Origin: a virus
DNA length: 25,486 bases
Reading direction: 5' to 3' (one strand)
Virus record (IMG/VR): IMGVR_UViG_3300024264_000158
Location: 1-25,486 of that record
A program made the position numbers and the translations under genes. A model generated the notes under the pieces. It saw only the letters and a program-made list of their open reading frames with translations, was not told the DNA's origin and searched no databases. Below, piece by piece: positions 1-8,190 of the stretch; position 1 is the first letter of the stretch, and every line of letters starts with the position of its first letter.

Positions 1-1
1 T

Positions 2-799
2 GCTGGATACAATTCAGGATCAGGCACTAACACCATACAACTTGATGCGAGACATGTGAGAATACCAGGTGATTTGACAGTCTCGGGCACATCAACAACC
101 ATTGATTCACAAACACTTTCGATAGAGGACCAATTCATCGAAGTGAACAGAAATAACTCCACAGCGGGAACCGAAGATTCTGGTATATTTTTCAACCAAG
201 GTTCTTCCAACAACCAGATTTTATACTATGATGCTGACCAAACAGAGTTCGTGATTGGATCCACAACACATGCGGCATCAGTATCAGCAATCACAAATAT
301 CACAACAGGCAAATTGAAGTTGGCAGATCCAACAGAATCGGATCACGCGGCAACAAAAGCCTACGTTGACCTACAAGTTGGCGGAGGGTTCAGCCTCAAG
401 GTGGCGGGCGATGACTCAACACAGATCACTGTCGCAACAGGAAACACCCTACAGTTCACGGGTGGATCGAACATCAACACAGCAGGTGCAGAACCTGACA
501 CAATCACTTTGAATTTAGACAATGATCTAACAAACATCACTTCAATAACATCAGACGCATCAAATGGTAATTTAGAATTGAAAGCGAACGGAACAGGACA
601 CATTGTGATCAACGACATATTGACATTTTCAGCAATGGCATCTGATCCAACAGCGACGGCACAGACAAAAATTTACAACAAAACAGCAGGCGGCGGAGGT
701 ACAGGTCTGTACTTCAGGAACTCAAACATAGGTTCTGGTGCCGTAGGCGAACTGATAAGTAAGAGTAAGGCAACCGCATTAGCGATTGCACTAGGATAA
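2..799 (+). CDS. Fibre-like virion structural protein, 5' end outside window
   Basis: The frame is open from base 2, so this is the last 265 residues of a longer gene; the GTG at 56 is an internal codon rather than a convincing start. The first visible residues (AGYNSGSGTNTIQLDARHVR) run straight into a GDLTVSGTSTTIDS cassette that recurs in three other proteins of this window, followed by IEDQFIEVNRNNS, an FFNQGSSNN stretch and a D-x-x-EFVIGST end. A 'DPTESDHAATKAYVD' segment matches the KKYVDD linker of the paralogues. The C-terminus (KIYNKTAGGGGTGLYF ... ELISKSKA) is of a kind I associate with T4-like phage structural proteins. Its role is presumably a tail fibre or appendage. The next gene starts 4 bp after the stop, so it probably shares a transcript. 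The structural class is fairly sure; the exact position in the virion is unknown. Confidence 0.75.
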   Translation, partial: AGYNSGSGTNTIQLDARHVRIPGDLTVSGTSTTIDSQTLSIEDQFIEVNRNNSTAGTEDSGIFFNQGSSNNQILYYDADQTEFVIGSTTHAASVSAITNITTGKLKLADPTESDHAATKAYVDLQVGGGFSLKVAGDDSTQITVATGNTLQFTGGSNINTAGAEPDTITLNLDNDLTNITSITSDASNGNLELKANGTGHIVINDILTFSAMASDPTATAQTKIYNKTAGGGGTGLYFRNSNIGSGAVGELISKSKATALAIALG

Positions 800-803
800 T
801 AAT

Positions 804-1118
804 ATGGCGATAACAAATTTTCAAGTAGCGGCAACAACAGGTTCGGCCGCATTCACGGCATCAGCGGACACGGCTGTAACAGTGATATACATCACTAACA
901 AGACTGACGGTGACGGAACTATTGATGTGTACGTTACTCCAAATGGTGCAACTGTTGGACCAAATTATCTAGTATATTCACAGTTGACAGTAAAGGCCAG
1001 AGACACATACATCATAGACACCGAGAAAATGATTTTAGAGACAGGTGCAAAGATTTACATAGCGGCACCAGACTCGGCGGCACAATTCAACGCCACTATA
1101 TCAACTATAGGATTATAA
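804..1118 (+). CDS. Small beta-rich virion structural protein (104 aa)
   Basis: A 104-residue protein starting MAITNFQVAATTG, with alternating hydrophobic residues throughout and almost no predicted helix. The central 'GDGTIDVYVTPNG' and the following 'ARDTYIIDTEKMILETGAKIYI' resemble small beta-sandwich proteins encoded beside fibre genes in marine T4-like phages. It follows the upstream fibre gene by 4 bp and precedes the next gene by 5 bp, with AGGAT-like sequence near the start, so the three genes look like one co-translated group. No enzymatic motif, signal peptide or membrane segment is visible. It could be a fibre tip, an adaptor or a decoration protein; the function is inferred from context only. 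Confidence 0.7.
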   Translation: MAITNFQVAATTGSAAFTASADTAVTVIYITNKTDGDGTIDVYVTPNGATVGPNYLVYSQLTVKARDTYIIDTEKMILETGAKIYIAAPDSAAQFNATISTIGL

Positions 1119-1123
1119 TAATC

Positions 1124-1591
1124 ATGGGTAGATTTGTAAAAAACCCAGAGATAGGAGACAACGGTTCTGCTGTCAAGATTCCAAATGTGACCACAGCACA
1201 GAGGCCCAGTGGAGTAAATGGACAAATAATTTTCAACACAACGCTATCAAAGTATCAAGCATACAACGGATCGGCATGGTACAACATTTCAGATGCATCT
1301 GGAGAGAAAACACTGACCGTGGACACATTCCAAGGAGACGGTTCAACAACTGTGTTTGGAAATGGATCAGGTAACACACTTGACGGATCAACAGCGGCCA
1401 ACTTAACTGTTGAACCCACCAACGCAACTGATCTACAGATTTTCATTGGTGGAGTATACCAGATACCAGGAACCCATTACACCTACTCCGGCGGAGCGAT
1501 CACATTTGGATCAGCACCCCCAGCCAACAACGGATCAGACAGCGGACACATCGTGGCCGTGATACACAATCTCCACAAACTAGGCGCTTAA
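1124..1591 (+). CDS. Short fibre-module protein (155 aa)
   Basis: A 155-residue protein made almost entirely of two cassettes. Residues 17-56 are the 'KIPNVTTAQRPSGVNGQIIF' unit ending in an NGSAWYNIS motif; closely similar units occur in the 346-, 803- and 854-residue proteins. Residues 68-150 are the 'GDGSTTVF ... IFIGGVYQIPGTHYTYSGG' unit that ends the 346-residue protein and lies inside the 803-residue one; this unit is widespread in phage tail proteins and is usually written VYVDGVxQxPxxxY. The protein is therefore a minimal fibre or appendage component. It is the last gene of the first plus-strand group and is convergent with the minus-strand gene 12 bp downstream; no terminator hairpin is visible between them. 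Confidence 0.72.
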   Translation: MGRFVKNPEIGDNGSAVKIPNVTTAQRPSGVNGQIIFNTTLSKYQAYNGSAWYNISDASGEKTLTVDTFQGDGSTTVFGNGSGNTLDGSTAANLTVEPTNATDLQIFIGGVYQIPGTHYTYSGGAITFGSAPPANNGSDSGHIVAVIHNLHKLGA

Positions 1592-1603
1592 TTTTTTTAT
1601 TTC

Positions 1604-2470
1604 TTAATTGATTTGACCGAATGGTCTCCAACTGCCAGGTGTACCACCTTTGATACATACCCACCCGATCGGGTGATTCATTTCTGGCTTGTCATTCCAA
1701 ACTATTGACCCTGTGTCCCATCTTTCTTGTGTGGGTGCCTGTGATCCTGATGCGAAAGTTCTTTCAGCAAACTTGATGTTGCCAACAACGTGTAGGCTTT
1801 CCTGTGGATTCTTGGCTCCTATACCCAACTTGCCTGTCACTGTGACATTGGTCAATGGATCATCCTGATTGCCTAACACTATGTCACCGTTTGACTTACA
1901 GGTTATCCTAGCCGTGTTGTCTGTTCCTATGGCGAACGCCGCCGGAGAATGTGTTCCAACGTAGGCATTTTTCTCGTGCATGGTTGTTATAACTTCGTAG
2001 CCATCAACGTTGACTGAAAACTCTGCTGACGGTGCCTCTGTGTTGATTCCGACCCTTTTCTGTGATGCGAAAAGTGTCTTGTCAACTTGCAGGTTTTTTA
2101 AAATTCCCAGTTGAGTTAGAGAACTTGTCTTCACACTCTTGCCCAAAGTGTCCTTCCAGATCACTTCGTTGTGATCTATCATGACCGCTTCTGTGACATT
2201 CAGTTTTGGCACCTGTGCCTCTACATATTTCAGATTCTCAACCGTGACTGTTCCCTTGACGACAAGGTCATTTTTGATCTCTATCTTGTCATCGTTGACT
2301 GTGATCTGTACGGATTCCGCCTGATCCTTGATGCCTGTACTGTTGAAATCTGTTATCCTGCCACCGTGTATGGCATCTCCGCTGATAGAATTTTCATACA
2401 CATCAACCTGTCTGACGTCAACACGTTTCTCGGCCACTCTCTCGATCTTGTTGATAGGTAATAGTGTCAT
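1604..2470 (-). CDS. Minus-strand fibre-like structural protein (288 aa)
   Basis: A 288-residue protein with two 'VGI.T..P' repeats: RVGINTEAPSAEFSVNVDG at residues 139-157 and LGIGAKNPQESLHVVG at 215-230. This is the same signature as the N-terminal head of the large plus-strand fibres (RVGIGT..P..TL.V.G). A GTVTVENLKYVEAQVPKLNV segment near residue 73 resembles the GDLTV cassette. The C-terminus (GSIVWNDKP ... IGWVCIKGGTPGSWRPFG) is of a type that closes many phage tail fibres. The ATG at 2470 lies 8 bp after a late octamer on the minus strand and has no Shine-Dalgarno sequence. It is probably a fibre or adaptor component. Its orientation against the surrounding array suggests inversion or independent acquisition. 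Confidence 0.75.
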   Translation of the reverse strand: MTLLPINKIERVAEKRVDVRQVDVYENSISGDAIHGGRITDFNSTGIKDQAESVQITVNDDKIEIKNDLVVKGTVTVENLKYVEAQVPKLNVTEAVMIDHNEVIWKDTLGKSVKTSSLTQLGILKNLQVDKTLFASQKRVGINTEAPSAEFSVNVDGYEVITTMHEKNAYVGTHSPAAFAIGTDNTARITCKSNGDIVLGNQDDPLTNVTVTGKLGIGAKNPQESLHVVGNIKFAERTFASGSQAPTQERWDTGSIVWNDKPEMNHPIGWVCIKGGTPGSWRPFGQIN

Positions 2471-2478
2471 ATAATGAA

Positions 2479-2486
2479 TATTTATG
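2479..2486 (-). promoter_or_regulatory. Late promoter octamer for the minus-strand fibre gene
   Basis: On the minus strand it reads CATAAATA, one mismatch from the T4 late consensus TATAAATA. With the usual 5-base gap the predicted start site is 2473, giving a 3-nt leader (TAT) before the ATG at 2470. Confidence 0.6.
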
Positions 2487-2512
2487 GTTGATCTCCGTCG
2501 TTGTGTTTATTT

Positions 2513-2520
2513 GGTAAATA
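2513..2520 (+). promoter_or_regulatory. Late promoter octamer for the 1231-residue fibre gene
   Basis: Reads GGTAAATA. The predicted transcript starts near 2526, leaving about 8 nt (GTAGTATT) before the ATG at 2534 and no Shine-Dalgarno sequence. It is divergent from the minus-strand octamer at 2479-2486, 26 bp away. Confidence 0.5.
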
Positions 2521-2533
2521 TCAAAGTAGTATT

Positions 2534-5500
2534 ATGGCAATTAACAGAATAAGTGGTGATATATTAGAATCGAACCTTATACGTTCGAGCGATCTGGCGT
2601 TCAATACGAATCTACTGTACGTGGATGTGGCAAACGGAAGGATCGGTGTAAAGACAGATTCTCCAGGCAATTTCGCCCTGGATGTCAACGGTAACACACG
2701 AGTACAAGGTAACCAGACCATCACCGGAGACCTGACCGTACAAGGTACCACCACAACCATAGACTCTCAACAACTAGTTGTTGAAGACAACATCATAACC
2801 ATAAATGAAAATGCATCAGGTGCCACGGACGCTGGTATAATGATCAATAGGACGGCAGAGAACAACGCATTGTTCATCTGGGACGAGACCTTAGACAAAT
2901 TTAGATTTGGTACTACTACACAGGACGGATCGACAGTCACAGACTATTCCAATTTGACTTTGGCCAAAGTGCAGGTTGGAGAACCGGCCGCGGATTCAGA
3001 CGCATCCACAAAGAAATACGTGGATGATCAGATATCAACTGTGTCATCTAGTGGTATAACAGGAGACAACGTTGAACTGAGACTGCCCACAGACTCAACC
3101 TTCGGCGATGGTGCTTACCTAGGACTTACGAGTTCTACTTCGGTCACACAGGCCATCGATGACTTGAACGAGACCATAGAAAACGTCAGGGCGGGAACAT
3201 ACCTTAAATCGGTTTCTTTCGTGGCAGATGCCACTGCGATCAGTGCCGGCGACACTGTGACACTAACGATCACAACGGTGCCAACTGCAGGTGCTGACAC
3301 CAGATACACCATAACATGGGGTGACAGTGATACCACAACAGGCACATCAGATTCAACACCGAGCCACACATACGCATCGGGTGGAACATACTCTGTGACA
3401 GTGAAAGCGTTCGAGAATGACGCGGCCACAACTGACTCATCGGGTTCATTTGCAACATCGACTAGAACAAATTACATAGTGGCCTCAACGGCAGAACCTG
3501 TGTTGACGTTCGCCATGTACGCGGCCGCATCAGGAGGTTCGGCAATCACGACTGCGGACACAGGAGACACTGTCTACCTACAGAACAACTGTACAAACAC
3601 ATCAGGTGCAACGGTCACATACGACGTTGACTGGGGAGACGGAACAGAGAACACAATCAGCGGTGACGGAGTGGCGGGTGGTTCAAGTGCCAACGGCGGA
3701 TCACGTCTAGCACACACTTACACCAACGCCAGTGGCGACGACGGATCAACAGTGGCAGGTACGGGTGCAGGAGATACCAAATATGCGATACGTCTTAGAC
3801 TGCTTACACACTCGACTGCGAACCCTAGCGTTATTCCCAAAACGGCCACAAACAATTTCGAAGTGTATTCAGAACACACACCACTTTATTCAACAGCAGA
3901 CTCAACAATCAGGGGCATCAACGAGGAATCAACATCAGGTTTCCCTGTGACATTCACTAACAACACAGCGACCAATCCTGGTAGCAACTCCGATTTCAGT
4001 GCCACACAGACATACAGTTGGGACTTCGGCGAGGGTGCGAGTGCAACTGTGGTCAACATAGGATCAGGCGGCTCTGGTGACACGGGAAATACAATCACGA
4101 ACACATTCAACTTGACTTCGGGACAACAGTCGGGTGGTACAACAAGTACATTCACAACCTCATTGACACTGGCAAACGGACACGATAATTCAACTTTCGT
4201 CAAGAACATGAACATAATAGTTGAACCAGATGTGAGGGCCAACATAGCCGGCACGGCTGTGACAGTTAACACAGGTTCAGGCGATAACAGTCTATCATTG
4301 TATGATGTGGTCGACCTTGACGGTGCTGACAGGGCCATAGCAAGATTCACTAACACCTCACAGAATGCGGACAACTATGTGTATGATTTCTTCGATGACT
4401 CAAGTTCTCTAGTCACTGTTGGCGAGGATGGATCAACTGCAGGTACCATTGGTGCAACCATTGACAAAGATTATTCAGGCACATCAGCAGGAAACATAAA
4501 CTTCAGATTCAGGGCATCAGGAACACCAGACACATTCTTCCAGGATGACGAAGAAACAATAACATTCGTGATGAAATCAACTCCAAGTGCACCAAACGGA
4601 TTGAGCAGTTTCAGTTTGGCATTGTCGGACTCGGCACAGGGAACTTCACCCAAGTTGTGTGCAAGTTTCACTGACAACACCAGTTCAGCGGACACACTAG
4701 CGGCAGGAACGTCATTGAGTTCAACAACTGCCAGAAGGTACACAAGCACATCAACCATTGACACGACCGTCATGAACGGTTTCCTAGTCAACGACGCCAA
4801 CGGCACAGGTTCAACTGTTAACCAGACCGTTACAGCATCAATCAACGCCAGCGCCGCAGGTGCTAGGACGTACACCACATCAGAAGGTGGTGCCAACAAC
4901 GGAACATTCACCAGACTGGTCACATCAGATCACAAGGACTATGACCAAGTGAACAGTTCATATCCACAGAGATTATACCTGGTCGCTGATGCCAAGATCA
5001 CACAGGATCTAGCAGACTACTCTGTTGGATTGAGTGCCCAGAGATTGGAAAGTTCAGCAGGTGGTAACACAGGATATGTACACGTGTTGAAGGACGACAT
5101 CACTGCGACACCTACAACAACGATAGGTACAGTGGCAGAGGGAACAGCAGGAACCAAGCGTTACGTGTCGGGTATTCCGTACTACAACGCAGGATCTCCC
5201 ACAGTCACAGTCACTGGTACTACAATCGAGAATTTCACGGGACAGGCCTACCAAGACACCACGTCACCACACGAAGTGGACAACGACACCAACCAGGAAT
5301 CAACTTCAGGCAACGTCATAACAGATTCAAATTTCACATACGCACAGGTAGATGGCTCTTCGACAATGCTGTCAAGTGGTGTACCTGTCACAGACACGGG
5401 AGTTGGAAGTGCCTACACCATAGGCGCTGTCACAGTGCCCATCACGAGCTCGGGTGTTAGGTCGGTCAAGACCATCAAAGCAAGAAGTAAGAACGCGAAC

Positions 5501-6229
5501 GGAACAGGAAGTTACGACAGTTCTTCAACAAAAATTCAAGTGTACACTGCATCATTGCTATCTTTAGACGATGAAGCGGATGGTATAACTGTATCAGATT
5601 CACTGGGCGCCGGCTTCGATGACGACGCTGTGAGAATAAGCGGGTTTGGATCCCTGTCAGGTGACACACCGTCCTTGAACGATTCTTCAAATGCCAACTA
5701 CTACACGGATCACGCATGGTCGGGTGCAGTCACAGTGGCAGGGACCAACGAAGCCATATCAAGATTTGGAACGATCAAACATTTCACCACAGACCTGAGT
5801 TCAGGTTACCTACCAGCGGGTCCAGACCTGGCAACAGGTAGGTCAGGAGCACAGTACTACACTTTCGCTTTCAGAAGGACAACGATGGCCAACTTCACTG
5901 TTAGACTGTCTGGAACTGTGTCAGGCGTGTTCATCGCGGCTCCAGGCACAGCAATTGACTCGGCATCTGGATTGAACGGATGGTTGACTGCCGGTGAAAC
6001 TTACGCAGGTTCTGGTGTGCCGGGTTCAGACACAGGCAATGGTGGAAATGGATCAGATGGATGTGCGTTTACATCAGGAGACAGAATTTTAGACGGTACG
6101 AGTTATTCTAATTCAACATTCACTTTGACACTGGGTTCAGAGAATGCCACGAATGCCACAGGTAACAACGTGCTGGTCAGGATCAAACTTGAATCGGGAG
6201 ACAGTATAACAGCACTGAGCATTGAATAA
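2534..6229 (+). CDS. Large fibre protein with PKD-like domains (1231 aa)
   Basis: The start is ATG 2534 rather than the upstream codon at 2501, because MAINRISGDILESNLIRSSD aligns with the heads of the 803- and 854-residue fibres and the late octamer lies in between. Order: head with a degenerate VGI.T..P motif (1-55); GDLTVQGTTTTIDS to WDETLDKF cassette (64-126); a DASTKKYVDDQI linker (157-168). Next come at least three PKD/Ig-like beta-sandwiches: ITWGDSDTTTG with PSHTY...GGTYSVTV (about 224-318), VDWGDGTEN with LAHTYTN (322-444) and YSWDFGEG (468-564), plus a possible fourth (598-682). A long beta-rich region follows, then a C-terminal domain with FAFRR, GLNGWLTAG, GGNGSDGCAF and VRIKLESGDSITALSIE. 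PKD folds in phage structural proteins are thought to bind surface carbohydrate weakly. The gene overlaps the next one by a single base (TAATG). Confidence 0.8.
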   Translation: MAINRISGDILESNLIRSSDLAFNTNLLYVDVANGRIGVKTDSPGNFALDVNGNTRVQGNQTITGDLTVQGTTTTIDSQQLVVEDNIITINENASGATDAGIMINRTAENNALFIWDETLDKFRFGTTTQDGSTVTDYSNLTLAKVQVGEPAADSDASTKKYVDDQISTVSSSGITGDNVELRLPTDSTFGDGAYLGLTSSTSVTQAIDDLNETIENVRAGTYLKSVSFVADATAISAGDTVTLTITTVPTAGADTRYTITWGDSDTTTGTSDSTPSHTYASGGTYSVTVKAFENDAATTDSSGSFATSTRTNYIVASTAEPVLTFAMYAAASGGSAITTADTGDTVYLQNNCTNTSGATVTYDVDWGDGTENTISGDGVAGGSSANGGSRLAHTYTNASGDDGSTVAGTGAGDTKYAIRLRLLTHSTANPSVIPKTATNNFEVYSEHTPLYSTADSTIRGINEESTSGFPVTFTNNTATNPGSNSDFSATQTYSWDFGEGASATVVNIGSGGSGDTGNTITNTFNLTSGQQSGGTTSTFTTSLTLANGHDNSTFVKNMNIIVEPDVRANIAGTAVTVNTGSGDNSLSLYDVVDLDGADRAIARFTNTSQNADNYVYDFFDDSSSLVTVGEDGSTAGTIGATIDKDYSGTSAGNINFRFRASGTPDTFFQDDEETITFVMKSTPSAPNGLSSFSLALSDSAQGTSPKLCASFTDNTSSADTLAAGTSLSSTTARRYTSTSTIDTTVMNGFLVNDANGTGSTVNQTVTASINASAAGARTYTTSEGGANNGTFTRLVTSDHKDYDQVNSSYPQRLYLVADAKITQDLADYSVGLSAQRLESSAGGNTGYVHVLKDDITATPTTTIGTVAEGTAGTKRYVSGIPYYNAGSPTVTVTGTTIENFTGQAYQDTTSPHEVDNDTNQESTSGNVITDSNFTYAQVDGSSTMLSSGVPVTDTGVGSAYTIGAVTVPITSSGVRSVKTIKARSKNANGTGSYDSSSTKIQVYTASLLSLDDEADGITVSDSLGAGFDDDAVRISGFGSLSGDTPSLNDSSNANYYTDHAWSGAVTVAGTNEAISRFGTIKHFTTDLSSGYLPAGPDLATGRSGAQYYTFAFRRTTMANFTVRLSGTVSGVFIAAPGTAIDSASGLNGWLTAGETYAGSGVPGSDTGNGGNGSDGCAFTSGDRILDGTSYSNSTFTLTLGSENATNATGNNVLVRIKLESGDSITALSIE
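3203..4579 (+). other. Array of PKD/Ig-like domains within the fibre gene
   Basis: Encodes residues 224-682 of the 1231-residue fibre. Successive units carry the PKD signature of a W-G/F-D-G/F turn (TWGDSD, DWGDGT, SWDFGE) and, in the first two, an HTY strand; units are about 95-120 residues. The last (YDFFDDSSSL) is degenerate and only a suggested copy. Confidence 0.6.
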
Positions 6230-7269
6230 TGGCAATAACTGACGCAAAAAAAGTAGATTATCTTTGGAAGAAATTGGGTTACGGTGCCACCAAGACTGAC
6301 ACCAATGCGGCCAAGAAAGCACCCAACGAAGCCATAGCATCGCCATTACTATTAAGGGGTGACAACACCTGGAACAAAGCATCAAGCATTCCTACGGTGA
6401 TGCCGGGATCGAGTGCAGGTGTGGTAACTGTCTATCCCACGAGTGCACCAGACGAGACAACAAACGACGGAACAGCGACGGCCAACAGGACCTGGAAGAC
6501 AGGCCTGACCGACTGGATACCACCGGAAATTGGCTCAACATACCAGGTAAAGGTTTACATACACACTGCCAGTGATGCCGGCAACGCCGCCGCATCAGGT
6601 GACCAGGTGTTCGCGACAGGTTCAGGCAACGATGACGAATGGTTCTTTGACTACCAGTCTGGAGTGCTACACTTCATAGGTGCAAACCTACCAAACGGAA
6701 TTTCATTCACGGGCAAATCAGTTTACATATCCGGTGCCAGATACACAGGCACAAAAGGCTTACAGAATTTATCTACATCAACAGGTAACACAGAGTTCAC
6801 AGCGAACAACATTGGTAACATAGTGACCAATGCGGACATGACGTTCACCACACAGGGAACGGGACTGTTCGACTTCAACACGACGACGGGTTTGGTCGTT
6901 CCGACAGGAACAACAGGAGAAAGACCATCCGCACAGGAAGGTATCATACGCTTTAATACTACAACGGGCAAATATGAGGTCTCCCTGGACGGTTCGACCT
7001 ACACCGCGTTGCGTACAGAGGCCGCGGCCTCAAGCATAACCAAGGACGTGTTCACCGGTGACGGTTCATCAACACAGTTCACCATGACAGTGACACCAAC
7101 CAACGCCAAGAACATAATAGTCTACGTGGATGGTGTGATGCAGGAACCTACAACCAACTACACCGTTGCTACCAACGTGTTGGCGTTCACAGGTGGTGAT
7201 GATGGATCTTCCATAGAGGCACCACATGTAGGTGCACGTGTGGTTGTGATGCACGGCTTCGCTGACTAA
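6229..7269 (+). CDS. Fibre-associated structural protein (346 aa)
   Basis: A 346-residue protein whose ATG overlaps the stop of the preceding fibre gene (TAATG), suggesting translational coupling and perhaps assembly of the two products together. The N-terminus (MAITDAKKVDYLWKKLGYG) differs from the fibre heads. Residues 102-174 (STYQVKVYIHTAS, then EWFFDYQSGVLHFIGANLP and YISGARYTG) are of a type I associate with structural proteins of cyanophage-like myoviruses. Residues 222-262 are the GERPSAQEGIIRFNTTTGKYE cassette, and 270-344 the GDGSSTQFTMTV ... IIVYVDGVMQEPTTNYTV cassette, both shared with neighbours. It is convergent with a minus-strand gene, the two stops overlapping within 4 bp. 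Probable fibre or collar component; exact location unknown. Confidence 0.77.
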   Translation: MAITDAKKVDYLWKKLGYGATKTDTNAAKKAPNEAIASPLLLRGDNTWNKASSIPTVMPGSSAGVVTVYPTSAPDETTNDGTATANRTWKTGLTDWIPPEIGSTYQVKVYIHTASDAGNAAASGDQVFATGSGNDDEWFFDYQSGVLHFIGANLPNGISFTGKSVYISGARYTGTKGLQNLSTSTGNTEFTANNIGNIVTNADMTFTTQGTGLFDFNTTTGLVVPTGTTGERPSAQEGIIRFNTTTGKYEVSLDGSTYTALRTEAAASSITKDVFTGDGSSTQFTMTVTPTNAKNIIVYVDGVMQEPTTNYTVATNVLAFTGGDDGSSIEAPHVGARVVVMHGFAD

Positions 7270-7625
7270 TCTATCACAATACCTTTTGCTGTATATAATA
7301 TCTTGTGCTTGATGTACTTGTCCGAGAAGATGTTGTATCTACCGATCTCCCTGTCCACCTCATAACCAATGGTGGCCTGCTCCAGTATGAAGTTGTACAC
7401 ATCCGGGCCCTGCTCGAACCCCACGTTGAACCCTTTCATGTTGTATTCTTCGCTGACTGTAAACTTGCCGGTACATGATGCTTTGAGGAAATTCTCGATC
7501 TTGCTACGCATGCCATTCATCTCTTTCACAATGTCGGGACGTTCCTCGAGCACCTTGAGACCCCTGTTCTGGCAGTGTGGAGGCCACAACACTTTTATGA
7601 TGTAGTTGGTTGCTAGATCCGTCAT
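7266..7625 (-). CDS. Hypothetical protein (119 aa)
   Basis: The ATG at 7625 (MTDLATNYIIKVLWPPHC) is chosen because it overlaps the stop of the upstream gene in an ATGA arrangement; the longer reading to 7709 would lie inside that gene and begins with an unconvincing MQPAQDQT. The 119-residue product is soluble-looking, with mixed charged and hydrophobic segments and no recognised motif. Unlike its neighbours it is not Thr/Gly/Asn-rich, so it is unlikely to be a fibre. It is translationally coupled to the 176-residue protein and probably works with it or at the same time. Its stop (TAG) overlaps the stop (TAA) of the convergent plus-strand gene within the four bases CTAA. Confidence 0.65.
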   Translation of the reverse strand: MTDLATNYIIKVLWPPHCQNRGLKVLEERPDIVKEMNGMRSKIENFLKASCTGKFTVSEEYNMKGFNVGFEQGPDVYNFILEQATIGYEVDREIGRYNIFSDKYIKHKILYTAKGIVID

Positions 7626-8152
7626 TTTTTCAATTCCTCCATGTCCTTGAACAACACACACTCTGCGTTTGAACAGTAGTCCAACTGTTTGGTCTTGGGC
7701 GGGTTGCACAGGAAGTAGAACTTCATGTCCGGGTGCAACATTATCACTGACCTGAGATCCTTCAACACCTTGGGGTTTGATATGTCATAGCCCACTAGCA
7801 TTATCCTCTTCTCAGTCAATCCCAGTGCTGTCAGCAGGGCCAATGTCTGGTCGTCGGTGTTGACATCTAATGTGAGATTGAACTGTGGGGATATGGGCGG
7901 GAAACTGTGAACTTGATCATAAAACACGTACTTTTTGTACAGTTCTGGTGTGGTCACACAGTCCACAGGTGAAGGTCGCTGTTGCAGGAACCATAACAGG
8001 TCCTTTTCCTGCCTGGTCCACACATAATCTAGGTGACCCGCGTCGTGCATGTGGTCCGAAACACTGATTATAGGGCCGTATTGGCTCAATTTATCCATTG
8101 GAACTTGGCTCTTGTTCCTGCCCAGTACCGTGATATAGTTGTGCTTTTTCAT
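7622..8152 (-). CDS. Hypothetical protein, possible Rossmann-like fold (176 aa)
   Basis: A 176-residue protein beginning MKKHNYITVLGRNKSQVP. A first strand (YITVLG), an internal IMLVGYDIS strand-turn near residues 117-125 and a third strand MKFYFLCNPP near 143-152 hint at an alpha/beta Rossmann-like arrangement, but no catalytic motif can be named. I considered a DUF115-like or glycosyltransferase-like fold because of the VGYD turn and could not support it further. The gene has its own minus-strand late octamer (GTTAAATA), which leaves a predicted 4-nt leader, and lacks a Shine-Dalgarno sequence. It is coupled by a 4-bp ATGA overlap to the 119-residue gene. The composition is cytoplasmic and unlike the fibres on either side. 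Confidence 0.65.
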   Translation of the reverse strand: MKKHNYITVLGRNKSQVPMDKLSQYGPIISVSDHMHDAGHLDYVWTRQEKDLLWFLQQRPSPVDCVTTPELYKKYVFYDQVHSFPPISPQFNLTLDVNTDDQTLALLTALGLTEKRIMLVGYDISNPKVLKDLRSVIMLHPDMKFYFLCNPPKTKQLDYCSNAECVLFKDMEELKK

Positions 8153-8161
8153 ATCTTACGG

Positions 8162-8169
8162 TATTTAAC
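8162..8169 (-). promoter_or_regulatory. Late promoter octamer for the 176/119-residue gene pair
   Basis: On the minus strand it reads GTTAAATA, then CCGTA; the predicted start at 8156 gives a 4-nt leader AGAT before the ATG. It is divergent from the plus-strand octamer 21 bp away. Confidence 0.55.
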
Positions 8170-8190
8170 GACGTAATAATCCCGGTTTCA

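Noticed and set aside
1592-1603. Bidirectional terminator between the genes ending at 1591 and 1604
   Set aside because: A T-rich gap is present but no flanking hairpin could be drawn.
3886-4374. 162-residue minus-strand open frame opposite the PKD region
   Set aside because: Low-complexity shadow with no recognisable features; the plus-strand frame has PKD motifs.
5850-6229. Diversity-generating retroelement variable region at the fibre C-terminus
   Set aside because: No reverse transcriptase, no near-identical template repeat and no adenine-specific substitution pattern seen in the window.
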